DNA of 44,145 bases from an uncultured Clostridia bacterium (GCA_944386165.1 CALXAA010000004.1:65105-109249), one strand, 5' to 3'. Positions 32,941 through 41,354 are shown, counted from the first letter of the stretch. Notes: a model not told the origin generated them from the letters alone. A program made the numbers and translations.

Positions 32941-33786
32941 ATGGAAAAAGAATATTTTAGACCTTCTGTAACAGTAGACTCTATTATTTTTACAATAAGA
33001 GATTCTCAGGCAGAAAATTATAGAAAATTACCAAAAAAGGAATTACAAATATTATTAATAAAAAGAGCACAAGAGCCATTTAAAGATAAATGGTCTTTAC
33101 CAGGAACATTTGTAGGAGAAAAAGAAAAACTTGAAGAAGCGGTAAATAGGTCTTTAGAAGAAAAAACAAATATTAAAAACATTTATTTAGAACAATTATA
33201 TACATGGGGAGATCCTTTAAGAGATCCAAGAACAAGAGTTATTAGTACTTCATATATGGGATTAGTGGATAGTGATAATATTCAAATTAAAGCTGGTAAA
33301 AATGTTGATGACATAGATTGGTTTAATATAAAGTTAAATACCTTAAAACAGTCAAATAAAGAGAAAAAGAATGGATATTACAAGACTGAAGAAATAGAGA
33401 TAATATTAACTAATAAAAATGAGACATTAAAAAACAAAGTAAAAGTTGTAAAAGAATTAGTAAATGGAAATTTAATAATTTATACACAAATTTTACAATC
33501 AGATTTAGCATTTGATCATGCAAAATTATTAATATATGCTATAGAAAGATTAAAAAACAAAGTTGAATACACAACAATTGCTTTTAATCTTATGCCAGAA
33601 AGATTTACTTTAACACAATTACAACAAGTTTATGAAATATTACTTGATGAGCCATTATTAAAAGCAAATTTTAGAAGAAAAATTGCAGATATGGTAATTG
33701 AAACTGATCAGCAAGAAGAAAATATTGGGCATAGACCTTCAAGATTATATAAATTTAATAATAATTGGCAACCACATATATTTTAA
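32941..33786 (+). CDS. nrtR: NrtR-type Nudix transcriptional regulator of NAD metabolism
   Basis: A 281-residue protein with an N-terminal Nudix-fold domain (about 5-150; LLIKRAQEPFKDKWSLPGTFVGEKEKLEEAVNRSLEEKT, YTWGDPLRDPRTRVISTSYMGLV) and a C-terminal winged-helix domain (about 195-281; MPERFTLTQLQQVYEILLDEPLLKANFRRKIADM, HRPSRLYKFN). In the Nudix box the catalytic REUxEE is RSLEEK here, so hydrolysis is unlikely and the domain probably only binds an ADP-ribose-type ligand. Such NrtR proteins repress NAD genes. The location next to nadD-nadE and the shared operators fit this role. dCMP deaminase follows after 30 bases. Confidence 0.9.
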   Translation: MEKEYFRPSVTVDSIIFTIRDSQAENYRKLPKKELQILLIKRAQEPFKDKWSLPGTFVGEKEKLEEAVNRSLEEKTNIKNIYLEQLYTWGDPLRDPRTRVISTSYMGLVDSDNIQIKAGKNVDDIDWFNIKLNTLKQSNKEKKNGYYKTEEIEIILTNKNETLKNKVKVVKELVNGNLIIYTQILQSDLAFDHAKLLIYAIERLKNKVEYTTIAFNLMPERFTLTQLQQVYEILLDEPLLKANFRRKIADMVIETDQQEENIGHRPSRLYKFNNNWQPHIF

Positions 33787-33816
33787 AATGAAAAATAATA
33801 AAGGAAGGTAGTAATT

Positions 33817-34326
33817 ATGGAGAATAGTGTAAAGAAAAGAAAAAATTATATTACATGGGATGAATATTTTATGGCTATTGCTAAACTTTCAGCAATGAGA
33901 AGTAAAGATCCATCAACACAAGTTGGAGCATGTATAGTTGAAGAAGATAATAGAATTTTATCAATTGGATATAATGGTGCTCCTAATGGATTTAATGATG
34001 ATGAATTTCCATGGGATAGAGAAGGAAAAAACTTAGAAACAAAATATCCATATGTGTGTCATGCAGAAATGAATGCAATATTAAATTATAGAGGAAGCAG
34101 AAAAGATTTAGAAGGATCAAAAATATATGTTGATTTATTTCCATGTAATGAATGTGCTAAAATTATAATACAATCTGGAATTAAAGAAGTTATATATTTA
34201 TCAGACAAATATGCCAATAGTGAAAATAATATAGCTTCTAGAAAATTATTTGATGAATGTGGTGTAAAGTATAAAAAAATAGATTTGCCAGATGACTTTG
34301 AAAAAATTGAAATAAATTTTAAATAA
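33817..34326 (+). CDS. comEB: Deoxycytidylate (dCMP) deaminase
   Basis: A zinc enzyme that deaminates dCMP to dUMP for thymidylate synthesis. The 169 residues hold the zinc/active-site motifs HAEMNAI (His82, Glu84) and PCNECAKII (Cys110, Cys113), preceded by [14 protein letters not shown], which is typical of dCMP deaminases rather than cytidine deaminases. The ribosome site is AAAGGAAGGT. It sits between nrtR and the zeta-like gene with short gaps, so it is probably on the nrtR transcript. Confidence 0.94.
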   Translation: MENSVKKRKNYITWDEYFMAIAKLSAMRSKDPSTQVGACIVEEDNRILSIGYNGAPNGFNDDEFPWDREGKNLETKYPYVCHAEMNAILNYRGSRKDLEGSKIYVDLFPCNECAKIIIQSGIKEVIYLSDKYANSENNIASRKLFDECGVKYKKIDLPDDFEKIEINFK

Positions 34327-34340
34327 TGGAGGTACTAATA

Positions 34341-35105
34341 TTGGAAAATATTAATATTGAAAACATTTGGAAAAGAGGATTTGAAGATTCTGATATGATT
34401 AAAGTTGAAGAAGAAACTAGAATTGAAACTAGTACAAAAACTGAAGAATGTATAGAAAAATACTTGAATTTAGAACAATCAAGAAATGGTAACTATATAA
34501 GCTCAGACTTAATGAAATTAGTATTTGACAAATATGCAAATGATATTGAATATAGAAGAAAATATAATCTTGCAGTTTCAAATAGTGCCGCATGTTTAGC
34601 CAAAATAGCATTTAAAAATGCAATCTCAAAAGATTCTACAAAGCACTGTATATTTGTAGCAGGAGCATATGGTTCAGGAAAATCTTTTTTAGTTCAATCA
34701 TTATATGAAGAAAGAAAAGAAGAACTAGATAATTGTGTAGTATATGAAGGTTCAATTACTTCCAAAGCAATAGATGAAAAAATAGATGCTGTTTATGAAA
34801 ACGGAATGATTCCAAGTATAATTGTTTTAAATCCAACATTAGAACTTTCTATGAGAAACATAAAAGAAAGAGCAAAACGAATTGGAAGAGATGTAAAAAA
34901 AGAAGACTGTGTATTTGTATATGCAAACATATATGATGCATTAAAAAGATTACATGAAAAATATAAAGATTTGTCTTATGTTATATATAATAAAACATCT
35001 AATATACCAGAAAATTTAGATGTAAGTACAAATATAGAAGATTTAAATCATGGTTCATATGACGAAATTTCTAAACAATATGATGAGATAGCAAAAAACT
35101 TATAA
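34341..35105 (+). CDS. Zeta-toxin-like P-loop kinase
   Basis: A 254-residue protein with a zeta-toxin/UDP-GlcNAc-kinase-like P-loop, IFVAGAYGSGKSFLVQSLYEE, and downstream strands VVYEGSITSKAID and PSIIVLNPTLELSMRNIKERAKRIGRDVKKED. The latter resembles the loop and LID of zeta toxins. The first ~90 residues are helical and of unknown role. TTG 34341 is chosen because GGAGG (34329-34333) precedes it with good spacing; the ATG at 34326 overlaps that ribosome site and the dCMP deaminase stop. No epsilon-type antitoxin is recognised. Alternatively it is a housekeeping nucleoside-type kinase, which the neighbourhood of nucleotide genes would also fit. Confidence 0.68.
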   Translation: MENINIENIWKRGFEDSDMIKVEEETRIETSTKTEECIEKYLNLEQSRNGNYISSDLMKLVFDKYANDIEYRRKYNLAVSNSAACLAKIAFKNAISKDSTKHCIFVAGAYGSGKSFLVQSLYEERKEELDNCVVYEGSITSKAIDEKIDAVYENGMIPSIIVLNPTLELSMRNIKERAKRIGRDVKKEDCVFVYANIYDALKRLHEKYKDLSYVIYNKTSNIPENLDVSTNIEDLNHGSYDEISKQYDEIAKNL

Positions 35106-35211
35106 TCCTAAAAAATATTGTACAAGGTTTATAGGTAAATCCTTTATAAAAAAGCCTAAATATATTATATAAGGAGTAAAAGATATATTAAAATATATCA
35201 AGTATTAAAAT

Positions 35212-35352
35212 ATGAATGAAAACAAGGAAATAAAAAAAGATAATGAAGAAAAATACATAAATAATCTAGTTAAAATAGGTAAAATGATTTCTATTGAAGC
35301 TAGTAAAAATCCAAAATTAGAAGAAAAAATAAAGAAAATGTCAAGTTATTAA
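35212..35352 (+). CDS. Possible 46-residue small protein
   Basis: A short open frame coding for a highly charged, helix-prone peptide (MNENKEIKKDNEEKYINNLVK, then IGKMISIEASKNPKLEEKI). Its composition looks protein-like, not random. However, the only Shine-Dalgarno-like AAGGAG is about 40 bases upstream of the ATG, too far for normal initiation. It may be a remnant, or an antitoxin-sized partner of the preceding zeta-like gene; nothing in the sequence proves either. An inverted repeat follows. Confidence 0.35.
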   Translation: MNENKEIKKDNEEKYINNLVKIGKMISIEASKNPKLEEKIKKMSSY

Positions 35353-35368
35353 TAAATATATAATATAA

Positions 35369-35400
35369 ATGAAAATGTAATATTTAGTTTACACTTTCAT
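35369..35400 (+). terminator. Weak hairpin after small ORF
   Basis: A 12-bp arm pair (ATGAAAATGTAA, TTACACTTTCAT, one mismatch) with an 8-base loop and no clear T run; possible terminator or operator of the next gene. Confidence 0.4.
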
Positions 35401-35420
35401 ATAAATGGAAGGAGAAAATT

Positions 35421-35899
35421 ATGAAAAAAATAATTTTAGTTATTTTAGTTTTAATTATATGTGTAATAGGAGGAATCTTTATTGTAAAATATAAAGATAC
35501 TGATAATGCTAATAAAGCTGAAGAAAACAACACAGCAGTATCTGAAGAAACAAATACAGAAAATACTGATAGTACTGAAAATGAAACAAATAATACTGAA
35601 AGTAATTTTAGAACAATAGAAGTTACAGAAGATGATTTTAAAAATAACTATGAAATAGTAGAACAATATGAAATAATAAATACAGATTATTTTAATATAA
35701 AAAAAGAAAATAATAAGGTGTTGATATAGAAAATGGATATAATACAGGAAACTTTAATGCAGAGATAATACCAGGATTAGAAAATGTAGAAAAAATAGAG
35801 CAAACAAGTGTTACACCTCCTAATGATAGTGGATATGTAGCTGTAGTAGCAATCACAAAAGATGGAACAGCTTATGAAATTAGAAAAATTGAAGATTAG
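35421..35899 (+). pseudogene. Membrane-anchored protein, frameshifted
   Basis: The first frame (35421-35729, ribosome site GGAAGGAG) gives a signal anchor (MKKIILVILVLIICVIGGIFIV) and a low-complexity T/N/E-rich linker. A folded start follows (FRTIEVTEDDFKNNYEIVEQYE), ending at a TAG. The protein clearly continues in the -1 frame from about 35717 (GVDIENGYNTGNFNAEIIPG, later DSGYVAVVAITKDGTAYEIRK) to a stop at 35897-35899. One missing G in AAGGTGTT explains the break; with it the product is about 159 residues. The family is not recognised. It could be a real inactivation or a sequence error. Confidence 0.72.
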
Positions 35900-35904
35900 T
35901 AAAA

Positions 35905-35934
35905 AAAGATTAGTTTGAAATATAGCTAATCTTT
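35905..35934 (+). terminator. Hairpin after frameshifted membrane protein gene
   Basis: AAAGATTAG (35905-35913) pairs with CTAATCTTT (35926-35934) a few bases after the stop codon; the T run is short. Confidence 0.6.
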
Positions 35935-35953
35935 ATTAAATAGGAGTGATTTT

Positions 35954-38410
35954 ATGGTAGAAAAAATAGAAATAAAAGGTGCAAAAGTTCATAATTTAAA
36001 AAATATAGATGTTGATATTCCACTTAATAAGATTATAGCTATATCTGGTGTATCAGGAAGCGGAAAATCTTCTTTAGCATTAGGTGTAATTTATGCAGAA
36101 GGTTCAAGAAGATATTTAGAAGCATTATCTACATATACAAGAAGAAGAATTTCACAAGGAGAAAAAGCAAAAGTAGACAGTATTCTTCATGTTCCAAGTG
36201 CCTTAGCATTGCATCAAAGACCAAATGTACCAAGTATTAGGTCAACATTTGGAACAGCAACAGAACTTTTAAATTCTATAAGATTATTATTTTCAAGATG
36301 TGGAAACTATATATGTCCTAATGGACATATTTTACCAGCAACAGCTAATATTGCTAGAGACGAACAATTAGAATGTCCTCAATGCCACGAAAAATTTTAT
36401 GGACTTGGTGCAGAAGAATATGCATTTAATTCATCTGGAGCTTGCCTAAAGTGTGGAGGAACAGGCATTGTTGAGACTGTTGACATGGATTCTTTAATCC
36501 CTGATAAAAATCTAAGTATAGATGAAGGTGCAGTTGCTCCATGGAATAGTTTAATGTGGTCATTAATGACAGATGTATGTCGTGCAATGGGAGTTAGAAC
36601 AAATATTCCTTTTAAAAATTTAAGCAAAAAAGAACAAGAAATTGTTTATGATGGACCAATGGAAAAAAAGCATATATTTTATAGACCCAAAAATGGAGAT
36701 ACAACTTTAGCCACAGAGATGGATTTTACTTATTATAGTGCTAAAGCGACTGTTTTAAATGCATTAAAAAAAGTAAAAGACGAAAAAAGCATGAGTAGAG
36801 TATCAAAATTTTTAAAAGAAGAAATCTGCCCAGAATGTAATGGTTCAAGAATAAATAAAAAAGCAAATTCTACTTTATTAGGAGGAAAAAATTTATCTCA
36901 AGTTTGTGAAATGAGTCTTAGAGATCTAACAATATGGCTTCCAAAAATTGTGAATGAATTAAATGATGAAGTAAGACAAATGGGTAAAAACATATTAGAA
37001 GAATTTATGATAAATGCAAATGCTTTGCTTTCATTAGGACTTGGATATTTAACATTAAACAGAGCAAGTAATACTTTATCTACTGGAGAATTACAAAGAG
37101 TTCAACTTGCAAGAACTGTAAGAAATAGAACAACTGGAGTCTTATATGTATTAGATGAGCCATCTATTGGACTTCATCCTGCAAATGTAGATGGACTAAT
37201 AAATTTAATGAAGCAATTAATTAAAGATGGAAACTCAGTTGTTTTAGTTGACCACGATACACGTATACTTAAAACTGCTGATTATATGATAGAAATAGGA
37301 CCAGAAGCGGGAGCTAAAGGTGGAGAAATTATTAGCAAAGGTACAATTGAAGATATCATAAAAAATAATAATTCTATAATTGGACCATATTTAAGTAATA
37401 AAGAAGAAATAAAAATCAGAAAAGAAATTGATAAAGACGAAATCTTTAAGTTTGGTAAAATAAGTATAAAAACAGACTCAATTCATACTGTAAAACCACT
37501 TTGTATAGATATCCCAAAAGGAAGATTAACTACAATAACAGGAATGTCTGGAAGTGGTAAAACAACACTAATTCTTGAATCTTTATATCCTGCAATTATA
37601 GCAAAATTAAATAATAAAACTATGCCATCACATATAAAAGAACTAGATGCAGATTGGGTAAATAAAATAGATTTAATAGATGCAACACCAATAGGTAATA
37701 ATGTAAGAAGTACAGTTGCAACATATTCAGGAGTGTTTGATGATTTAAGAAAATTATATGGGAAACTAAGCAAAGAATATACAGCAAGTGATTTTTCATA
37801 TAATACTGGTAAATTAAAATGTCCAACATGTGATGGAACAGGAATTATATCTATGGATGTTCAATTTTTGCCAGATATAGAAATGACTTGTAATTCCTGT
37901 GATGGTACAAGATATTCACATGATGTAGACAAAATATATTATAATAATTATTCTATTAAAGATGTAATGCAATTAACAATTAGACAAGCATTAGAAGTGT
38001 TTAAAGATAATAAAAAAATTAAAGATAAATTACAAATTTTAGTAGACTTAGGAATAGGATATTTAACACTTGGCGAAGCAACACCAGCATTATCTGGAGG
38101 AGAAGCACAAAGACTAAAACTTGCCTCTGAAATTGGAAAAATTCAAGATGGAAGTGTATTTATATTTGATGAACCAAGTATAGGATTACATCCTCAAGAT
38201 GTAAAAACATTATTAAAAGTATTTCAAAAACTAATTGATAATGGTGCCACAATAATTGTAATTGAACACGATTTAGATGTAATCAAAAATTCAGACTATA
38301 TTATTGATATGGGCCCTGAAGGTGGATATCTTGGAGGAGAAGTTATAGCTAAAGGAACTGTTCAAGACATAAAAAATTCAAAAAAGAGTATTACTGGCAT
38401 GTATTTATAA
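35954..38410 (+). CDS. UvrA-like excinuclease ATPase, class II
   Basis: An ABC-type ATPase with two nucleotide-binding halves and zinc modules. It has 818 residues versus about 940 for UvrA. First half: Walker A SGVSGSGKSSLA (residues 32-43), LSTGELQRVQLARTV signature, VLDEPSIGLHP Walker B. Second half: GMSGSGKTTLI, LSGGEAQRLKLASEI, IFDEPSIGLHP. Zinc cysteines: CPECNGSRI, and CPTCDGTG with CNSCDGTRY. The shortening falls in the region that contains the UvrB-binding domain in true UvrA, as in class II UvrA proteins linked to drug tolerance or other DNA repair. It has its own ribosome site (TAGGAGTG). Role in antibiotic self-protection or damage tolerance is inferred from the class only. Confidence 0.88.
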   Translation: MVEKIEIKGAKVHNLKNIDVDIPLNKIIAISGVSGSGKSSLALGVIYAEGSRRYLEALSTYTRRRISQGEKAKVDSILHVPSALALHQRPNVPSIRSTFGTATELLNSIRLLFSRCGNYICPNGHILPATANIARDEQLECPQCHEKFYGLGAEEYAFNSSGACLKCGGTGIVETVDMDSLIPDKNLSIDEGAVAPWNSLMWSLMTDVCRAMGVRTNIPFKNLSKKEQEIVYDGPMEKKHIFYRPKNGDTTLATEMDFTYYSAKATVLNALKKVKDEKSMSRVSKFLKEEICPECNGSRINKKANSTLLGGKNLSQVCEMSLRDLTIWLPKIVNELNDEVRQMGKNILEEFMINANALLSLGLGYLTLNRASNTLSTGELQRVQLARTVRNRTTGVLYVLDEPSIGLHPANVDGLINLMKQLIKDGNSVVLVDHDTRILKTADYMIEIGPEAGAKGGEIISKGTIEDIIKNNNSIIGPYLSNKEEIKIRKEIDKDEIFKFGKISIKTDSIHTVKPLCIDIPKGRLTTITGMSGSGKTTLILESLYPAIIAKLNNKTMPSHIKELDADWVNKIDLIDATPIGNNVRSTVATYSGVFDDLRKLYGKLSKEYTASDFSYNTGKLKCPTCDGTGIISMDVQFLPDIEMTCNSCDGTRYSHDVDKIYYNNYSIKDVMQLTIRQALEVFKDNKKIKDKLQILVDLGIGYLTLGEATPALSGGEAQRLKLASEIGKIQDGSVFIFDEPSIGLHPQDVKTLLKVFQKLIDNGATIIVIEHDLDVIKNSDYIIDMGPEGGYLGGEVIAKGTVQDIKNSKKSITGMYL

Positions 38411-38480
38411 ATTTTATTTTATAATATAATTTTTAATCTTGGTTTAATAAAGGTAAAGTATAGTATTAGTGGTGATAAAT

Positions 38481-38803
38481 ATGAGGATTTTAATAGTAGA
38501 ATTTGAAAGTTTAGTAAATGCAATAAAACATAGTATTTCAAAAGGAGAAATAAAGGTTAATTTAAAAAAGAAAAAGGAAATATAATTTTAACAGTTGCAA
38601 ATAAAGGAAAAGAAATTCCTAAAGAAGAAAGAGAAAGGATATTTGAAAGATTTTATCGTATAGATGAATCTAGAAATAGAAATGATAATAGATATGGATT
38701 AGGTTTGGCAATAGCAAAAAATATTGTAACAAACCATAATGGAAAAATATCTGTAACTTCAGAAAATGGGTATACAATATTTAAGATAGTATTTAAATTG
38801 TGA
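38481..38803 (+). pseudogene. Chimeric two-component remnant (response-regulator start joined to kinase end)
   Basis: With a good GGTGAT ribosome site, the frame starts MRILIVE, the typical first residues of a response regulator. It jumps at once to FESLVNAIKHSISKGEIKVNL, the N-box of a histidine-kinase ATPase domain. After a stop (38583-38585) the kinase continues in the -1 frame from about 38576 (GNIILTVANKGKEIPKEERERIFERFYRIDESRN, then YGLGLAIAKNIV) to TGA at 38801-38803. An internal deletion that removed most of an RR-HK operon, plus a one-base slip in an A-rich run, explains it. Confidence 0.85.
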
Positions 38804-38821
38804 TAAAAATTATACATAATT

Positions 38822-38869
38822 AAAGATACCTTCTATATTTAATCAATAATATAGAAAGTATCTTTTTTT
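38822..38869. terminator. Bidirectional terminator
   Basis: An 18-bp stem with one mismatch (38822-38839 and 38848-38865) followed by T run. It lies between the kinase remnant and the convergent radical SAM gene. Confidence 0.88.
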
Positions 38870-38893
38870 AGGCTTTACAAAGCCCACTGGGGA

Positions 38894-39871
38894 TTACCAA
38901 TATCTTGAAATATAGCAACAAAAAGTTTTATTTTTGCCACTAAGTTCTTTTGATATTGGACAAATGTTATCTTTTTTTAGTGAAGGTAAATAAATCTCAT
39001 CTTGTCCTTCCTTAAAGTAAAAAGAAAGTTCTTCATTGAAAAAGCTTAACATAGGAACATGAGTTGCCACAATACCTTTTTCTGTAAAAGTAACCATAAG
39101 CTCTGTTATAGAAGAGTCTTTCATACAATACCACTTCGTTTCATCATTATGCCATAATTCTGGATAAATTACAGGACAGCGAACAGAAATGTGTTTATCT
39201 TTGTGTCTATCTACAACACTTTGAATAGCATCGTGGACATTGTGTAATTCATTGACAGTAAGATGGCGATGAGTGGGAAGTGATACACCAGATTCAAGTG
39301 AGCCAATATGAAATGTAAACCAATACACTCCAATGTGAATAAAATATTCCATTAATTCTTCAACATCATTGAAATTTGACGACCACAATGTAGGCTGAAT
39401 TTTTACAGTATATCCATTGTCTAAAAGCCATTTAATTCCATCAACAGATTTTTTTAAGGAATATTGTCTTCCTTTTAAAATGTTTAGTTTTTGTTCATCT
39501 ACAGTATCAATACTAACAGAAACGTAGTCAACTATAGAATTAGGAATTTCTTTCAAAAGTTTTTCATAACTTACTTTACCTCCAATACCAGAAGTAGAAA
39601 AAGAAACATTAATTTTTCTTGCCATTGCCATCTTCATTATCTGATGGCAAAAATCAAGATCAACTGTTGGGTCAGGATTACCTAAGATGTAAAGTTGCTT
39701 CAAATTAGGCAACATTTCAAAAAAGGTATTTGCTTGATCTAAAGTTCCTTCATAATGTTGTTCTCTCTTCCGTTGTGAACAGCAAGGACAAGAGCAAGTA
39801 CAATACCAGGTACTATTGTTCCCAGTATATAAGGTGACATTTGTCACCTTGCTTAATTCAATTTTAGGCAT
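38894..39871 (-). CDS. Radical SAM protein
   Basis: A 325-residue radical SAM enzyme. The cluster motif CX3CX2C is Cys24-Cys28-Cys31 within an unusually cysteine-rich stretch (WYCTCSCPCCSQRKR). LYILGNPDPTVD and SFSTSGIGGK resemble the SAM-contacting strands; VSVSIDTVDEQKLNILKGR is the typical barrel strand and loop. A C-terminal Cys pair and Cys in NICPISKEL and FCCYISRYW might bind another cluster. It is not a recognised housekeeping member, and no precursor peptide or partner gene is seen. The ribosome site is GGGGGAT. Its composition is somewhat less A/T-rich than its neighbours. It stands alone between two pseudogenes. Confidence 0.85.
   Translation of the reverse strand: MPKIELSKVTNVTLYTGNNSTWYCTCSCPCCSQRKREQHYEGTLDQANTFFEMLPNLKQLYILGNPDPTVDLDFCHQIMKMAMARKINVSFSTSGIGGKVSYEKLLKEIPNSIVDYVSVSIDTVDEQKLNILKGRQYSLKKSVDGIKWLLDNGYTVKIQPTLWSSNFNDVEELMEYFIHIGVYWFTFHIGSLESGVSLPTHRHLTVNELHNVHDAIQSVVDRHKDKHISVRCPVIYPELWHNDETKWYCMKDSSITELMVTFTEKGIVATHVPMLSFFNEELSFYFKEGQDEIYLPSLKKDNICPISKELSGKNKTFCCYISRYW
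39831..39850. repeat. 20-bp palindrome in radical SAM codons 8-14
   Basis: AAGGTGACATTTGTCACCTT: two perfect 9-base arms around a 2-base centre. In the gene it encodes KVTNVT, close to the start of translation, where it could act as an operator or an RNA hairpin, or be chance. Confidence 0.6.
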
Positions 39872-39961
39872 TTTATATCCCCCTTACATGTTTAATTAAT
39901 AGCCTAATTATATCACTTAAATGTACATAATGCAAATTGTAGAGATAACAATTCCCAGTGA

Positions 39962-40706
39962 ATTATAAAAGATGAAACTGTTTGGCTAAATTTAGAACAG
40001 ATGGCTGAACTTTTTGATAGAGACAAATCTGTTATCTCAAGACATATAAAGAATGCACTTTCAGAAGAATTAAAAGATGAACAGGTTGTTGCAAAATTTG
40101 CAACAACCACTAAACATGGTGCTATAAAAGGCAAAACGCAGACTCACATAGTCGATTATTACAATCTTGATATGATTATTTCAATTGGTTATCGTGTAAA
40201 ATCAACACAAGGTGTTGCTTTTAGAAAATGGGCTAATAAAATACTAAAAGATTACATGTTAAAAGGATATGCAGTAAATCAAAAAAGACTAGAATATTTA
40301 GAAAAAACTATAAAACTAATAGATATAGCCAATAGAATTGACGAAAGACTAGAAGGAAATGACGCAAAAGAAATCCTAAAAGTAAAGAGATAAAGGATTA
40401 GAATCTATAATTGGCAATATCTATCAAAGCTTTGCTGGACAAGATGTTTATAAAAGTATAGAAGAAAAAGCTGCAAACTTTCTATATTTAATCGTAAAGA
40501 ATCATGTTTTTGCTGATGGCAATAAAAGAATTGCAGCAACATTATTTATATATTTCTTAAGTTTTTATGGAATTCTATACAAGAATGGAAAACAATCAAT
40601 AGATAATAACACATTAACAGCATTAACACTACTTATTGCTGAATCTAATCCAAAAGAAAAAGAAATAATTATAGATTTAGTTATGAATTTCTTAAATAAT
40701 GAATAA
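39962..40706 (+). pseudogene. RhuM-Fic fusion gene remnant
   Basis: The first part (KDETVWLNLEQMAELFDRDKSVISRHIKNAL through FRKWANKILKDYMLKGYAVNQKRLEYLEK) is the RhuM/virulence-protein N-terminal domain. It has no start codon: an in-frame TGA lies at 39959. The frame ends at 40393 after NDAKEILKVKR. The Fic/Doc-like C-terminal domain continues one frame over from 40395 (GLESIIGNIYQSFAGQ, EEKAANFLYLIVKNHVFADGNKRIAATLFIYFL), with the Fic motif as HVFADGNKR, to TAA 40704-40706. Compared with intact RhuM-Fic proteins the middle is shortened. It was formerly an accessory (phage or toxin-like) gene and is now dead. Confidence 0.85.
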
Positions 40707-40779
40707 GAAATGAGTTATGCAATATTAAGAACAAATAATTTGGACTAATGTTTAAATATATATTACATTTTACAATATT

Positions 40780-40818
40780 AAGATTAGTTTTAAACATAAC
40801 TAATCTTTTCTTTTTTTA
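40780..40818 (+). terminator. Terminator upstream of ECF sigma gene
   Basis: A perfect 10-bp stem (AAGATTAGTT, AACTAATCTT) followed by TTC and T7. Confidence 0.9.
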
Positions 40819-40826
40819 TAAAAAAC

Positions 40827-40862
40827 TTGTAACAAAACATAAAAAAAATTAGACATATATAA
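40827..40862 (+). promoter_or_regulatory. Possible ECF-type promoter of sigma/anti-sigma operon
   Basis: TTGTAAC (40827-40833) lies 57 bases before the sigma start codon, followed by an A-rich spacer and ACATATATAA. The same TTGTAAC precedes the sigma-fusion gene at a similar distance, suggesting an ECF -35 element and autoregulation. Confidence 0.4.
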
Positions 40863-40883
40863 TGAAAAGGAAGGGGGAGAAAA

Positions 40884-41354
40884 GTGGAAGAAATTTATAA
40901 AAAGTATTCAAAATTAGTCTATAAATATTTATATACACTAACAAGAGATATAGAAATTTCTGAAGAATTAACTCAAGAAACTTTTTATAGTGCTATAAAG
41001 AATTTAAAAAACTTCAGAAATGAGTGTAAAATAAGTGTTTGGCTATGCCAAATTGCAAAACATAAATGGATAGATTACTTATCTAAAAATAAAAAAACGA
41101 TACCGTTTGACGAACAAATTATTGATAAAAATTTATTTCTTGATGAGAGTGATAAAATTATAGAAAAAAACGATTTATACGAAAATATAAATAAATTAGA
41201 TAAAGAAACAAAAAATGTATTTTACCTAAGATTAAAATCTGAATTATCATTTAAAGAAATTGGCGAAATACTTGGAAAATCAGAGCAATGGGCAAGAATT
41301 ACTTTTTATAGAGGAAAAATAAAATTAAGGAAAGGATTAAAAAATTATGAATAA
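40884..41354 (+). CDS. ECF RNA polymerase sigma factor
   Basis: A 156-residue extracytoplasmic-function sigma factor. Region 2 is seen in YKKYSKLVYKYLYTLTRDIEISEELTQETFYSAIKNLKNFRNEC (-10 recognition and core binding). Region 4 is in LDKETKNVFYLRLKSELSFKEIGEILGKSEQWARITFYRGKIKLRK. The start is GTG 40884 after AAGGGGGAG. Its last codons overlap the anti-sigma gene by 8 bases (ATG 41347), i.e. translational coupling. The pair resembles YlaC/YlaD-like systems that answer envelope stress. Confidence 0.93.
   Translation: MEEIYKKYSKLVYKYLYTLTRDIEISEELTQETFYSAIKNLKNFRNECKISVWLCQIAKHKWIDYLSKNKKTIPFDEQIIDKNLFLDESDKIIEKNDLYENINKLDKETKNVFYLRLKSELSFKEIGEILGKSEQWARITFYRGKIKLRKGLKNYE

Noticed and set aside
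38871..38884. Small GGCTTT-ACA-AAGCC hairpin near the radical SAM stop
   Set aside because: No U tract follows it on either strand; the larger hairpin at 38822-38869 better explains termination.
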